Source of the DNA: Desulfocurvibacter africanus subsp. africanus DSM 2603
Lineage (GTDB): Bacteria > Desulfobacterota > Desulfovibrionia > Desulfovibrionales > Desulfovibrionaceae
DNA length: 43,566 bases
Direction: 5' to 3'
Assembly (NCBI RefSeq): GCF_000422545.1
Contig: NZ_AULZ01000027.1
Span: forward strand, 1-43,566
Positions 17,301 to 25,284 of the stretch are shown piece by piece. A model generated the notes under the pieces. That model had not been told where the DNA came from. It worked only from the letters and a program-made list of their open reading frames with translations, and searched no databases. The stretch's first letter is position 1; every line of letters begins with the position of its first letter. A program made the position numbers and the translations under genes.

Positions 17301-20172
17301 CCTGTACGCTTCTGTTTCAGCGGCCCCGGTCCAATTGCCCGACGGCAGGCAGATCGGAGCCATAGTCACCTTCGCGGACATCGGCCAGCGCATCAAGGCG
17401 GACAGGCTCCTGCGGGCAAGCGAGGAGCGCTTCCGGGCCACATTCGAGCAGGCCGCGGTCGGTATCGCACACCGCGGCCCCGGCGGCGTATTCATTCAAA
17501 TGAACGACCGGTACTGCGAGATCGTCGGTCGTTCCCGTGAAGAGCTGCTGGGCTTGAAAAGTCAGGACATCACGCATCCCGACGACGTGGACGAGGATCT
17601 TGAACTGACCGGCCGCCTCATGAGCGGGCAAATCGGCACATACTCCAGGGAAAAGCGCTACCTGCGCAAGGACGGTTCCCCGGCCTGGGTCAGTCTCAGC
17701 GTCTCCCTTGTCAAGGGGCCTGACGGCGAGCCGGTCTACGCCATCGCCGTGGTGCAGGATATCTCAGCCCGAAAACAAGCCGAGGAACGTGCCGAAAGCG
17801 TGGCCAAGTTCCCGGAGCAGAATCCCTATCCCGTGCTCCGTTTCGACAGGAGCGGGACGCTGCTATACGCAAACAAGGCCAGCCGGCTGCTTGTGGGCTC
17901 CCCGGAATCCCCACTGGGAAAGACATCAGGCGACCTTCTGGAGACAATCCGGCAAGCGGTCAGAATGGGCCAACGGCGGGATATGGAGGTTTTCCTGGAC
18001 GGCAGCGCCTATCTTCTGGCGATAGCGCCCATACCGGACCAGGATTACGTGAATGTATACGGCATGGACGTGACCGCGCTCACCAGGGTTCAGAACGCCC
18101 TGCGGGAGAGCCAGGCGGACTTGGATCGCGCCCAGACCGTGGCACAGACCGGAAGCTGGCGGCTCGATATCCGGCGAAACGAGCTGATCTGGTCCGACGA
18201 GACCTACCGCTTGTTCGGAATTCCCCATGGGACGCCGCTGACATATGAGCTGTTTCTGTCCCGAGTGCACCCCGACGACCGGGAGCAAGTGGCCACGAAG
18301 TGGACGGCCGCCATTCAGGGCGAGGCTTACGATATCGAGCACAGGATCGTCGTGGCCGGCGCAGTGAAGTGGGTCCGCGAGGTCGCGGAACTGGAGTTCG
18401 ACGGGAAAGGCGAGCTGCTCGGCGGATTCGGGACAGTCCAGGACATTACCGACCGCAAGCGGATGGAGCAGGAACTCATCCTGGCCAAGGAAAAAGCCGA
18501 ACAGCGGGCCAGGATCGAGGAAAGACTCGCTCAGGCCGCTCAGGACCTGTCCACGGCGCGCGACTTGGAGTCGATCATGACCGTCGTGCGCACGTCGACC
18601 AGGGAGTTGACCGGCGCGGACGGTGTTTCGTTCGTCCTGCGCGATGGAGACAAATGCTTTTACGCCGACGAGGACGCCATCGAGCCCCTGTGGAAGGGCC
18701 AGCGCTTTCCCATGGAAATGTGCATTAGCGGCTGGGTCATGCTCAACCGGCAGACCGCTGTGATCAAGGACATCTACGCCGACCCGCGCATCCCCATGGA
18801 CACCTACCGGCCGACCTTCGTCAAGAGCCTGGCCATGGTGCCCGTGCGCAGCGCGAATCCCGTGGCCGCCATCGGCGCTTACTGGGCCGCCGAGCACAAC
18901 CCCGAACCAGACGCGGTAAGATTCCTGCAATCCCTGGCGGACCTGACTTCCGTGGCCATGGACAACGTGCGGCTCTACGACGAGTTGCGGCAGTGGGCGG
19001 ATGCGCTGGAGGCGCAGAAGGAGGTCGCCGAGCAGGCCACCAGGGCCAAGAGCGAATTCCTGGCCAACATGAGCCATGAAATCCGCACGCCCATGAACGG
19101 CATCCTCGGCATGAACGAACTCGCGCTGATGCGCGTAAACGATGCGCAGGCCAGGGAGTACCTGCTGCTGGCCAAGAAGTCCGGCCTGGCCCTCCTGGAC
19201 ATCATCAACGACATCCTGGACCTCTCCAAGATCGAAGCCGGCAAGATCGCTTTGGACCAGGAGCCCTTCGACCTGCGCGACGTTCTCGACTCCACGCTCA
19301 AGCCCCTGTCGCTGGGCGCGGACGAAAAAGGGCTGCACATCCATCATACCCTTGAGGACTGCGCGCCGGAGCGCCTGATCGGCGACAAGGGCCGTCTGCG
19401 GCAGGTGCTCACCAATCTCGTGAGCAATGCGGTCAAATTCTCCGAGCAGGGCGTGGTGCGGGTAACCGTAAGCAGCAACGGCGAAGCCTCGTCCCCGGAC
19501 CGCACGCAACTGCTGTTCACGGTCGCGGACCAGGGCATCGGCATCCCTCCGGACAAGCTTGCCTCCATCTTCGAGAGCTTCGCCCAGCTCAAATCCTCGG
19601 CGCACATCAAGTACGGAGGCACGGGTTTGGGCCTGACCATCTGCAGGCAGCTCGTGGAGCTCATGGGCGGCAGCATCTGGGCCGAGAGCGAAGTCGGCAA
19701 GGGTTCGACCTTCTTCTTCACCATCGAATGCGACGTGGCGCAAGAAGAGGAGCCCAAGGCTGAAACAGGCCGTCCGCAAAAAGCGCTTCAGAAGCGCAGG
19801 CTAAAGGTGCTGCTGGCCGAGGACAACAAGGTGAACCAGCTTCTGGCCATGGAGCTGCTCCGGCGCAAGGGCCACACGGTCAGCCTGGCGGAAAACGGAC
19901 GCGAAGCCCTCGACAAGCTTTCCGCGGATTCCTTCGACCTCGTGCTCATGGACGTGCTCATGCCGGAGATGGACGGCGACGAGGCCGCCAAGCGCATACG
20001 CGCGGGCGAGGCGGGCGATCCCAAAATTCCCATCGTGGCCCTGACCGCTTACGCCCTCAAGGGCGATCGCGAAAAACTATTGGACGCCGGCATGGACGAT
20101 TATCTCTCCAAGCCCATCGACCTGGAGGAGTTTGACCAAGTACTGGAACGCCTGTTCACGACGAACGACTGA
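14365..20172 (+). CDS. Giant CheB-CheR-PAS-GAF hybrid histidine kinase with receiver domain
   Basis: 1935 residues, no membrane segment; AGGA lies upstream of ATG at fair spacing. Domains in order: CheB-like methylesterase (1-190; nucleophile Ser14 and LSGAGLDG present, but no His at the expected QH position, which reads MQGK); CheR methyltransferase (about 210-475; SAM motif GCSTGEE at 312-318, CRNMLIYL); a Glu/Asn-rich coiled coil with NEEL repeats (about 655-725); PAS domains near 726-845, 891-1005, 1021-1140, 1151-1240 and 1250-1370; GAF (about 1393-1540); HisKA with phospho-acceptor His1571 (MSHEIRTP); HATPase_c (N-box about 1682, DQGIGIP at 1722, GGTGLGL); receiver with Asp1863 and YLSKP. 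Such CheB/CheR-PAS proteins sense cytosolic cues. Output is probably through its own receiver and perhaps the two regulators downstream. Confidence 0.92.
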   Translation: MNSNVFPIVAIFVSAGGLQALESLLAGLPRNPGLALVVVMQGKWSSDASLHGILSAQARFPIICAGHGMAVQADTAYVISPSQSMKIEHGLLRLASSADEVLKPHPFDRFLRSLAVDRGPCAACVMLSGAGLDGIAGLRAIRAAGGLCLILEGGEIQDGLPRKAVQSGLADFVLPAASMGGTLLDLVSCRTRSRQGSQNDGPRLPDDAQSLAAIISAVQQAAGQDFSQYKHSTLLRRTHKRMLAVGAATLQDYARLVATDEDEARALKDDLLIGVTRFFRDHEAFDLLARRVLPEVLARSPQDDLVRIWCVGCSTGEEAYSVAMLFLEHMEQTGDKRGLQVFATDADFEGIEAARAGIYSAAAAADIGERRRRRFFMPEGEYFRVLPKLRDSIVFAVQDLLRDPPIMRIDLIVCRNMLIYLDSPAQKVAAQIFFQSLHPGGFLLLGPSETLGGCGELFQVEDKKWKLFKRRPSATLPKGALLTMPVRRIASIGSEQRVQLKPAEDLGLTLLRTLARRYGRPALLVGERNEILHSFGDLGPYLSFPEGEPTNSLFRTARPFLRPHLRAALHKCRKDRVPVALEDLHDDGSATPRFRLTVSPLEADGSPGVLLVVFEASERREESETLDQVRIAPTALGSNELVRRLEDQLRVTGEELQDMLARHESTHEELSAANEELISMNEELQSSNEELESSQEELQAMNEELYALNTELQAKVAELADLNSDIENLFRSTEIATIFLDQRLSIKRFTPRATDIFHLRQEDRGRPLFQLASLLESGQEDALAEDCRRALTELASIEKEVRSKPGRTFHVRISPYHSLANVIEGLVLIFVDITERKAMEEELRQHRDELERLVAERTNELATVNAALTALLADVETARNEAQQRARELDAAISSMTEGIMLFDQDKRLVKINQVAQDMFGYTKEMLALSLKDRAGPLLAETLDGQPVVFDSLPIMRAFGGETVRDMEIKYGIPGRSEPLYASVSAAPVQLPDGRQIGAIVTFADIGQRIKADRLLRASEERFRATFEQAAVGIAHRGPGGVFIQMNDRYCEIVGRSREELLGLKSQDITHPDDVDEDLELTGRLMSGQIGTYSREKRYLRKDGSPAWVSLSVSLVKGPDGEPVYAIAVVQDISARKQAEERAESVAKFPEQNPYPVLRFDRSGTLLYANKASRLLVGSPESPLGKTSGDLLETIRQAVRMGQRRDMEVFLDGSAYLLAIAPIPDQDYVNVYGMDVTALTRVQNALRESQADLDRAQTVAQTGSWRLDIRRNELIWSDETYRLFGIPHGTPLTYELFLSRVHPDDREQVATKWTAAIQGEAYDIEHRIVVAGAVKWVREVAELEFDGKGELLGGFGTVQDITDRKRMEQELILAKEKAEQRARIEERLAQAAQDLSTARDLESIMTVVRTSTRELTGADGVSFVLRDGDKCFYADEDAIEPLWKGQRFPMEMCISGWVMLNRQTAVIKDIYADPRIPMDTYRPTFVKSLAMVPVRSANPVAAIGAYWAAEHNPEPDAVRFLQSLADLTSVAMDNVRLYDELRQWADALEAQKEVAEQATRAKSEFLANMSHEIRTPMNGILGMNELALMRVNDAQAREYLLLAKKSGLALLDIINDILDLSKIEAGKIALDQEPFDLRDVLDSTLKPLSLGADEKGLHIHHTLEDCAPERLIGDKGRLRQVLTNLVSNAVKFSEQGVVRVTVSSNGEASSPDRTQLLFTVADQGIGIPPDKLASIFESFAQLKSSAHIKYGGTGLGLTICRQLVELMGGSIWAESEVGKGSTFFFTIECDVAQEEEPKAETGRPQKALQKRRLKVLLAEDNKVNQLLAMELLRRKGHTVSLAENGREALDKLSADSFDLVLMDVLMPEMDGDEAAKRIRAGEAGDPKIPIVALTAYALKGDREKLLDAGMDDYLSKPIDLEEFDQVLERLFTTND

Positions 20173-20278
20173 GCGAGTAATCAGCAGGCCGGCAACTATC
20201 AGCCTGTGTATTATGCAATACCCTCGGTCCGTATTATCGGCGATAGGTTTGCGTTAAGGCGCATTTTCATTTTACTGC

Positions 20279-20307
20279 TTGACTAAGGGTGGGAATATTT
20301 TGTTATT
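20279..20307 (+). promoter_or_regulatory. Possible promoter of the response regulator pair
   Basis: TTGACT (20279-20284), a 17-bp spacer, then GTTATT (20302-20307), within an AT-rich 217-bp gap after the kinase gene. The -35 is good (5/6) and the -10 weak (3/6). It would give the first regulator its own transcript. Confidence 0.3.
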
Positions 20308-20389
20308 GTTGCTTAATTGGATAGGACTGATCTCATGCATCCGCAACCTGCATGACGCCCAGCTAAATATTTCCGGAGAAATCAACTGA

Positions 20390-20848
20390 ATGACGGACAG
20401 CACACGAATTCTCATCGTGGACGATGATCCGCTTAGCCTGGTCGCCTTCGGTGCCATGCTTGAGAAGCACTTTCCCGTGGACACGGCCACCGGTCCCGCC
20501 CAGGCCTTGGAGCGGCTCGAAGCGCACCCTCCCTATGCCGTCGTAATTTCGGATATGTATATGCCCGGTATGGACGGCATTGATTTCCTGGCCGAAGCCG
20601 GCCGTCTGAGCCCCAGCACGGTGAAAATCATGCTCACGGGGCATGCCGATCTGGAAACGGCCATGGCCGCAGTGAACAAGGGCCACGTATTCGGCTTCTT
20701 CAGCAAGACATGCCAGCCACAGACCCTGGTCACCGCCGTGCGCAAGGCCGTTGCCGAGCACCACAAGCACGGCGCGCGCACCGGCCGCCCTTTCTCCAAA
20801 GGCAAGCTGCTGACCAGGGAGGAGTTCGATTTCCTTACCAGCCAATGA
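20390..20848 (+). CDS. Single-domain response regulator (REC) with conserved tail
   Basis: 152 residues. A complete receiver: acidic pair in ILIVDDDPLS (about 8-17), phospho-acceptor Asp in VVISDMYMPGMDG (about 55), Thr in IMLTGHADLETAM, and Lys in FGFFSK. The receiver is closest in style to those of RpfG/HD-GYP-type regulators (TVKIMLTG.ADL..AM.AVN), but no output domain follows. A short tail ends KGKLLTREEFDFLTSQ. A paralogue follows 119 bp downstream with a similar tail, LTKEEKEFF. No obvious ribosome site beyond GGAG about 15 bases upstream. A 7-bp hairpin (20867-20887) without a T-run follows the gene. Confidence 0.88.
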   Translation: MTDSTRILIVDDDPLSLVAFGAMLEKHFPVDTATGPAQALERLEAHPPYAVVISDMYMPGMDGIDFLAEAGRLSPSTVKIMLTGHADLETAMAAVNKGHVFGFFSKTCQPQTLVTAVRKAVAEHHKHGARTGRPFSKGKLLTREEFDFLTSQ

Positions 20849-20967
20849 TCCTGCCACGCGATACCGACTTGCCCTTGAACGGCAAGTGATTAATCAGTAT
20901 TGAGCAATCCGGCCCTAACCCGCGCGGGCCAATCCCTCATCTCCCTCCACTGCCGCGGGGAGGCCCC

Positions 20968-21423
20968 ATGATCGAACGCGTGCTCCTGGTGGACGACGAT
21001 CCCGTATTCCTCGCCGTGTACCAGGGCGTCCTTTCCCAGCACTTCCAGGTGCAAACCGCCGAGGGCCCCGAGCGTGCCTTGGCGTTGGTGCGCGATCAAG
21101 GGCCATTCGCCGTGATCATCTCGGACATGCATATGCCCGGCATGGACGGCCTGTCCTTCCTGGAACGTATCCGGCACATCAGCCCGCGCACGGTGAAGAT
21201 CATGCTCACCGGCCTGCCAGACCTGCAAACAGCCATGGCCGCGGTGAACGTAACCGGTGTTTTCGGCTTTTTCAGTAAAGAGTGCGACTCGTCGGAACTG
21301 GTGGACAAGGTGCGCGCGGCCATCGCCGAATACCGCAAACGCACGGTCCATAGCGCTGAAACTATTCCAGCTTCGGAAATCCTTACCAAGGAAGAGAAGG
21401 AGTTCTTCTTCAAGAAGGACTAG
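20968..21423 (+). CDS. Single-domain response regulator (REC), paralogue of the preceding gene
   Basis: 151 residues, closely similar along its length to the preceding regulator and evidently a tandem duplicate. Acidic pair in VLLVDDDPVF, phospho-acceptor Asp in VIISDMHMPGMDG (about 52), IMLTGLPDLQTAMAAVN, and Lys in FGFFSK. The tail ends ILTKEEKEFFFKKD. GGGGAGG lies six bases before ATG, a stronger site than that of its neighbour. No DNA-binding or enzymatic output domain; it probably acts by protein contact, possibly as a phosphate relay partner of the upstream hybrid kinase. That link is inferred from position only. Confidence 0.88.
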   Translation: MIERVLLVDDDPVFLAVYQGVLSQHFQVQTAEGPERALALVRDQGPFAVIISDMHMPGMDGLSFLERIRHISPRTVKIMLTGLPDLQTAMAAVNVTGVFGFFSKECDSSELVDKVRAAIAEYRKRTVHSAETIPASEILTKEEKEFFFKKD

Positions 21424-21562
21424 GGACGGCCAGGTCATCGCGGCAACGAGTCCTTGGGCGAATCTCCTTTTTCTGATAAGCGAGGCCGGCCGGCCCGAAG
21501 TGCCGAGGCGGCCAGGCTGACTGCCAAGCCCTACCGCCGTCATCACAAAAAGGAGAACCACC

Positions 21563-22663
21563 ATGGCTCTGTCCATAGGCATCGTGGGCCTGCCCAATGT
21601 GGGCAAGTCCACACTTTTCAATGCACTCACCAAGGCCCAGAACGCCGAGTGCGCCAACTACCCCTTCTGCACCATCGAACCCAACAAAGCCGTTGTGCCT
21701 GTGCCGGACGAGCGGCTGAACGCGCTGGCCAAGCTGGTTAAGCCACAGAAGGTCGTGCATGCCACGGTGGACTTCGTCGACATCGCGGGCCTGGTAAAGG
21801 GCGCGAGCAAGGGTGAGGGCCTGGGCAACAAGTTCCTGGCCAACATCCGCGAGGGCCAGGCCATTCTGCACGTGGTGCGCTGTTTCGATACCGGCGACGT
21901 TGTGCACGTGGACGGCTCCGTGGACCCCCTGCGCGACATCGAAACCATCGATACCGAGCTGATCCTGGCCGACCTGCAGCTCGTGGAGAACCGGGCGGAT
22001 CGCCTGGCCAAGCAAATCAAGGGTGACAAGAAGCTCCAACCCGTGCTCGACGCGGCCAAGGCCCTTGCCGAGCATTTGGGCAAAGGCGAGCCGGCCGCGA
22101 CTTTCGAAGGCCGTGAGACCGACGCCGGCAAGATGCTCTTCAACGAGCTGGGCCTCATCACGGCCAAGAACGTCATCTACTGCTGCAACGTGGACGAGGA
22201 GAGCCTGGCCGAGGACAACGCCCATGTGACGCGCGTGCGCGAACTGGCGGCCCAGCGCGGCGCGCCGGTGGTCAAGATCTCGGCCAAGGTGGAGGAGGAG
22301 CTGGTGGGCATGTCCGACGAGGAATACCTTGAGTTCCTGACCTCCTTCGGGGTTAAGGAATCGGGCCTGGCCCAGGTCATCCACACGGGCTACGCTTCCT
22401 TGGGCCTCATCAGCTACTTTACCGCCGGCGTAAAGGAAGTCCGCGCCTGGACCATCCGCAAGGGCTGGAAAGCGCCCCAGGCCGCCAGCGTCATTCACAC
22501 GGACTTCGAGCGCGGCTTCATCCGCGCCGAAGTCATTGCCTACGGAGACTACATGGCCTGCGGCTCCGAGTCGGCCTGCCGCTCCAAGGGCCTACTGCGC
22601 GTGGAAGGCAAGGAATATGAGGTTAAAGACGGCGACGTCATGCACTTCCTGTTCAACGTCTAA
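21563..22663 (+). CDS. ychF: Redox-regulated ATPase/GTPase YchF (Obg family)
   Basis: 366 residues, the usual length. G1 is [14 protein letters not shown] (about 8-21), G3 [17 protein letters not shown] (about 73-89), and the G4 position reads NVDEE instead of NKxD, the hallmark of YchF and the reason it prefers ATP. The C-terminal TGS domain covers about 280-366 ([22 protein letters not shown], then [10 protein letters not shown]). YchF binds ribosomes and acts in translation and stress responses. AAAGGAG precedes ATG by about eight bases. Followed by a strong terminator. Confidence 0.96.
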   Translation: MALSIGIVGLPNVGKSTLFNALTKAQNAECANYPFCTIEPNKAVVPVPDERLNALAKLVKPQKVVHATVDFVDIAGLVKGASKGEGLGNKFLANIREGQAILHVVRCFDTGDVVHVDGSVDPLRDIETIDTELILADLQLVENRADRLAKQIKGDKKLQPVLDAAKALAEHLGKGEPAATFEGRETDAGKMLFNELGLITAKNVIYCCNVDEESLAEDNAHVTRVRELAAQRGAPVVKISAKVEEELVGMSDEEYLEFLTSFGVKESGLAQVIHTGYASLGLISYFTAGVKEVRAWTIRKGWKAPQAASVIHTDFERGFIRAEVIAYGDYMACGSESACRSKGLLRVEGKEYEVKDGDVMHFLFNV

Positions 22664-22793
22664 AGCATAAAAGCCCGGGAAGCTCACCTTCTACGGTTAT
22701 CCCACTTGCCCGGACCATCTTCGGATAATACGCGCCATTCTAATGGGAAAGACAAGGCATTAACTTAACGGATTATCTAAACTTCCTGAACAT

Positions 22794-22836
22794 AGCGCCT
22801 CGTCGGAATTTCTGCTCCGGCGAGGCGCTGTCTTTT
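22794..22836 (+). terminator. Intrinsic terminator downstream of ychF
   Basis: A 13-bp stem (22794-22806 with 22817-22829, one G-T pair, 10-base loop) is followed by GTCTTTT. It lies 130 bp after ychF; no gene lies between. Confidence 0.75.
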
Positions 22837-23748
22837 GGAGCGGCACCCCCCGTATCACTCTTGCGACGGCCATTCAGCACTTCCCGCCCAACCCGTCCAT
22901 GAAAGGCGACCCGCAGCGGCCGTGACTTTCCTTGAGACATGCAAGTACGGCCAGAGCCAGCATTTCTTTTTTCCTCTTCAATGTCTGGTGTTTGCGATGA
23001 GTGCAGAAATAATTCTTATTGTTTCCAAGATTTGCATCTGCATTATGTCATAAAAAAATATGCAGATGGGTCTTTACAGACATCTGGCGACAAGAGTAAA
23101 AGGGAATCAATGCATCGGGACGGTCCCTTTGCAGATTGGGTTCACAGTAACGGAGGGTTGCTATCGTTAAGCCATCTCCCCATAACCGGCATTTGAGTGC
23201 CGCCACAAGATTCGCCAGTGCGCGATGAAGTTCCCGGCTCCTCGCCGATGGGAAACAGCCGTTCCAACGGCTCACCGCGCCTACGGCGAATCTTTTTGAG
23301 CCCCGCCTCCTTTTCTCCCCGATCCCTCTTTCCAGCGCCTCTGATCTAGCCTGCGACCATAAGCTCAAGGCTTACAGCCCCACATCACGCTTGCGGCGAA
23401 GAGTCCGCGCTCCAGCCGATGTCCCCAGATGATGCCCAAGATGCAGCAAAGCGCAAGGATCGACGTCCGCCGTTTATAACCCAGCACAATGGTTTGTCGG
23501 TATTTTGCAAGAAGAGTTGCCGCGAAAAGCAGCCCAAAGCATGTCGGGGACGATGTGCAAGGCATAACCGCACCCTCGCGCGAGGGCGGTCCGCCAGAGC
23601 AACTCGTCAATGAAGTTGGAGGGCCAGGGAAAACTTTCCCGGGGGGGAGGGGCCTGGGGAGGGCAAAACCCTGCCCAGCTTTTACGCGACTTGTGTCAGG
23701 TGCATGTACGACGAATCCTGCTTGCGCTGCGATTCTAGACAGACGGGC
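22837..23748. other. Gene-poor intergenic stretch
   Basis: About 900 bp between the ychF terminator and the end of the PilZ gene, with no supported gene. The first half contains AT-rich sequence unlike the rest of the window and a 9-bp inverted repeat (23035-23043/23060-23068). Short ORFs here lack ribosome sites. The last 125 bases hold G-rich hairpins. Confidence 0.45.
23627..23678 (-). repeat. G-rich hairpins downstream of the PilZ gene
   Basis: Two hairpins: GGGAAA/TTTCCC (23627-23640) and CTGGGGAGGG/CCCTGCCCAG (23654-23678, one mismatch). The second resembles the palindrome after htpX at 37992 in sequence. Position behind the minus-strand gene suggests a transcription-end role. Confidence 0.4.
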
Positions 23749-24654
23749 TCAGATGGAAGCTTGCAGCCTGGCCTGTTCCAAATGGCGCTGGAATACCCAA
23801 TCGGTGAGCACGGGCACGCCATCCGCGGGTAGGCGAGACCAGAGCAGTTCCCCTTCCCCGCCCTGACTGGCCATACCGATGAACTGCAGACCAAGGTCCA
23901 CTGTCTGGCCCTGGTCAGCCACGGCCGCGCTGCGGATGACCGCGAATAAAACCAGCGGGGCGGACCAGGACTGGCCTCCATCCCACAGGCGCATACGCAG
24001 GAAGAACCTGCGGCCTTTTTGGAAAGACAGGCCGTGCATCATCTTCTGGCGGATGACGGTGGGCGAAAGGCGCAGGCGCATGCCGCTGGCGGACATGTCC
24101 ATGATGCGCAGTTGTGATTCCTCATTCGAGTGCACGAGATCGGCCGGGCCCCATTCGTCGAGTTTGCCTTCCTGACCGGACTTGAGGAGTTTGGCGGCCC
24201 AGAGTTCGGCACATACGCTCTGACTCTCCACTGGCTCGATACGCAGAGTAGAGCGGGATAGGACCTCCATGCTCCTGGGCAACTCCAGGATGGCCATGCG
24301 GAATCCGAGCTTGGTCACACCAGCCTCGAGCAGGTTGGAGGAGAAACGACAGAAGCTCAGCTTGCCGTCCCGGCGCACGCCCATGAAGCCGATGGCTTCA
24401 CGGTTCTTTAGATCGCTCAGGCAGACGCCGTGCTCCCTGATCTCCATGTAGACCCGCCCCTGGCGGAGCTGATAAGGCGTGCCGTGGATGGCCGCCATCT
24501 GGTCGCCCTCGCCAGGCAAAAGCAGTTCAAGGGAGGCGCCCTGCTCCATGGCCGACTCGAACCAAGCCTTGGCTTCGCTGACCACGTCATCTTTGGCGGG
24601 TGCAGCGTCGGCGTTTCTACGCCAGGGTAAAATGCCCAGGAGCTTGGCCTTCAT
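23749..24654 (-). CDS. PilZ domain protein (YcgR-like two-part arrangement)
   Basis: 301 residues, soluble. The C-terminal part shows the c-di-GMP-binding PilZ signatures: RSTLR at 134-138 (RxxxR) and DMSASG at 186-191 (DxSxxG), ending with a VDLGLQFIGM strand. The N-terminal part (about 28-125: EGDQMAAIHGTPYQLRQGRVYM, then FMGVRRDGKLSFCRFSS written as a beta-rich run) fits the accessory YcgR-N/PilZN-type barrel seen in flagellar-brake proteins. Expected to bind c-di-GMP and control motility or envelope functions. It has its own good promoter and AAGGTGA before the ATG. The target is unknown; the family call rests on both motifs. Confidence 0.75.
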   Translation of the reverse strand: MKAKLLGILPWRRNADAAPAKDDVVSEAKAWFESAMEQGASLELLLPGEGDQMAAIHGTPYQLRQGRVYMEIREHGVCLSDLKNREAIGFMGVRRDGKLSFCRFSSNLLEAGVTKLGFRMAILELPRSMEVLSRSTLRIEPVESQSVCAELWAAKLLKSGQEGKLDEWGPADLVHSNEESQLRIMDMSASGMRLRLSPTVIRQKMMHGLSFQKGRRFFLRMRLWDGGQSWSAPLVLFAVIRSAAVADQGQTVDLGLQFIGMASQGGEGELLWSRLPADGVPVLTDWVFQRHLEQARLQASI

Positions 24655-24685
24655 GATTCACCTTGTTTAAATGCTTTCCTGCCAG

Positions 24686-24714
24686 ATTATACCGGAATGT
24701 CCATTGACTATCCA
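24686..24714 (-). promoter_or_regulatory. Sigma70-type promoter of the PilZ gene
   Basis: Minus-strand TGGATA (24709-24714), an exact 17-bp spacer, and a perfect TATAAT (24686-24691). It is about 32 bp upstream of the start codon, giving a short leader. Confidence 0.62.
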
Positions 24715-25090
24715 TACTATCTGGACAGCGTTCATGTCTTACATTTAAAAATGTGCGCAGGTAAAGTTAAAAGACAACTCAGCCTCGACACGGCGAATCA
24801 TAGCGAGCCGACAGCCCGCTTCGTATTCCTACGGCACTTACACTTGTCAGCAGCCACCTTCCGCTTCTCGGCATTGACGTGCGCCTTTCACATTCCGACA
24901 TGCAATAAACAGGATTTGGTATTCAACGACTTACTCAATGAACTATTATATCTTCAGATTAGACCTTTCACACGCAAGGCAGAGCGCATCCATTTATCAT
25001 CTCAATTGTACGAAATTCCACTTGTCTTTATTTATACATACTGTCTCAAAACACCATTAGCATAGATGCGCCACAAAAGGACTGCACTTC
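24715..25090. other. AT-rich intergenic stretch
   Basis: About 375 bp clearly richer in A+T than neighbouring genes. One open frame crosses it on the plus strand, but it starts inside the PilZ promoter and has no ribosome site. I see no supported feature here. Confidence 0.4.
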
Positions 25091-25218
25091 TAGAGCATTT
25101 TGCTTTTGAAAATGCTCTGCAAGCCATGCGTCGGCATGGCTTGCCGCCCCGCAGGCGTAGGCGGAATGTAATTCCGCCGTCAACGCCGAAGGGAGCGTCT
25201 GAAATGCAAAATGCTTTA
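25091..25218 (+). repeat. Dispersed palindromic element, copy 3 (type B, forward)
   Basis: 128 bp from TAGAGC to GCTTTA. The left half is the same as copy 1, but hairpin 3 is GGCGGAAT/ATTCCGCC with loop GTA, and the right end reads GAAATGCAAAATGC. The right end still pairs with the left end (AGCATTTTGC core). Almost identical to copy 4. Confidence 0.9.
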
Positions 25219-25284
25219 ATAACCAGAAGACGCCTGATTGGAAGCTGCCCAGCCGCCAAGAAGACCTGGCGGCGATCAAAATGA

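Noticed and set aside
17926-19779. 617-codon open frame antisense to the hybrid kinase
   Set aside because: Long antisense frames are expected in high-GC coding DNA. The sense strand has clear GAF and kinase motifs, and the antisense product looks like no protein family.
22939-23196. 85-codon frame with CDEC...C spacing
   Set aside because: The Cys pattern is interesting, but there is no ribosome site at either possible ATG and no codon pattern like that of neighbouring genes.
24697-25065. 122-codon plus-strand frame in AT-rich DNA
   Set aside because: It begins inside the PilZ promoter, has no ribosome site, and its product shows no domain or coherent composition.
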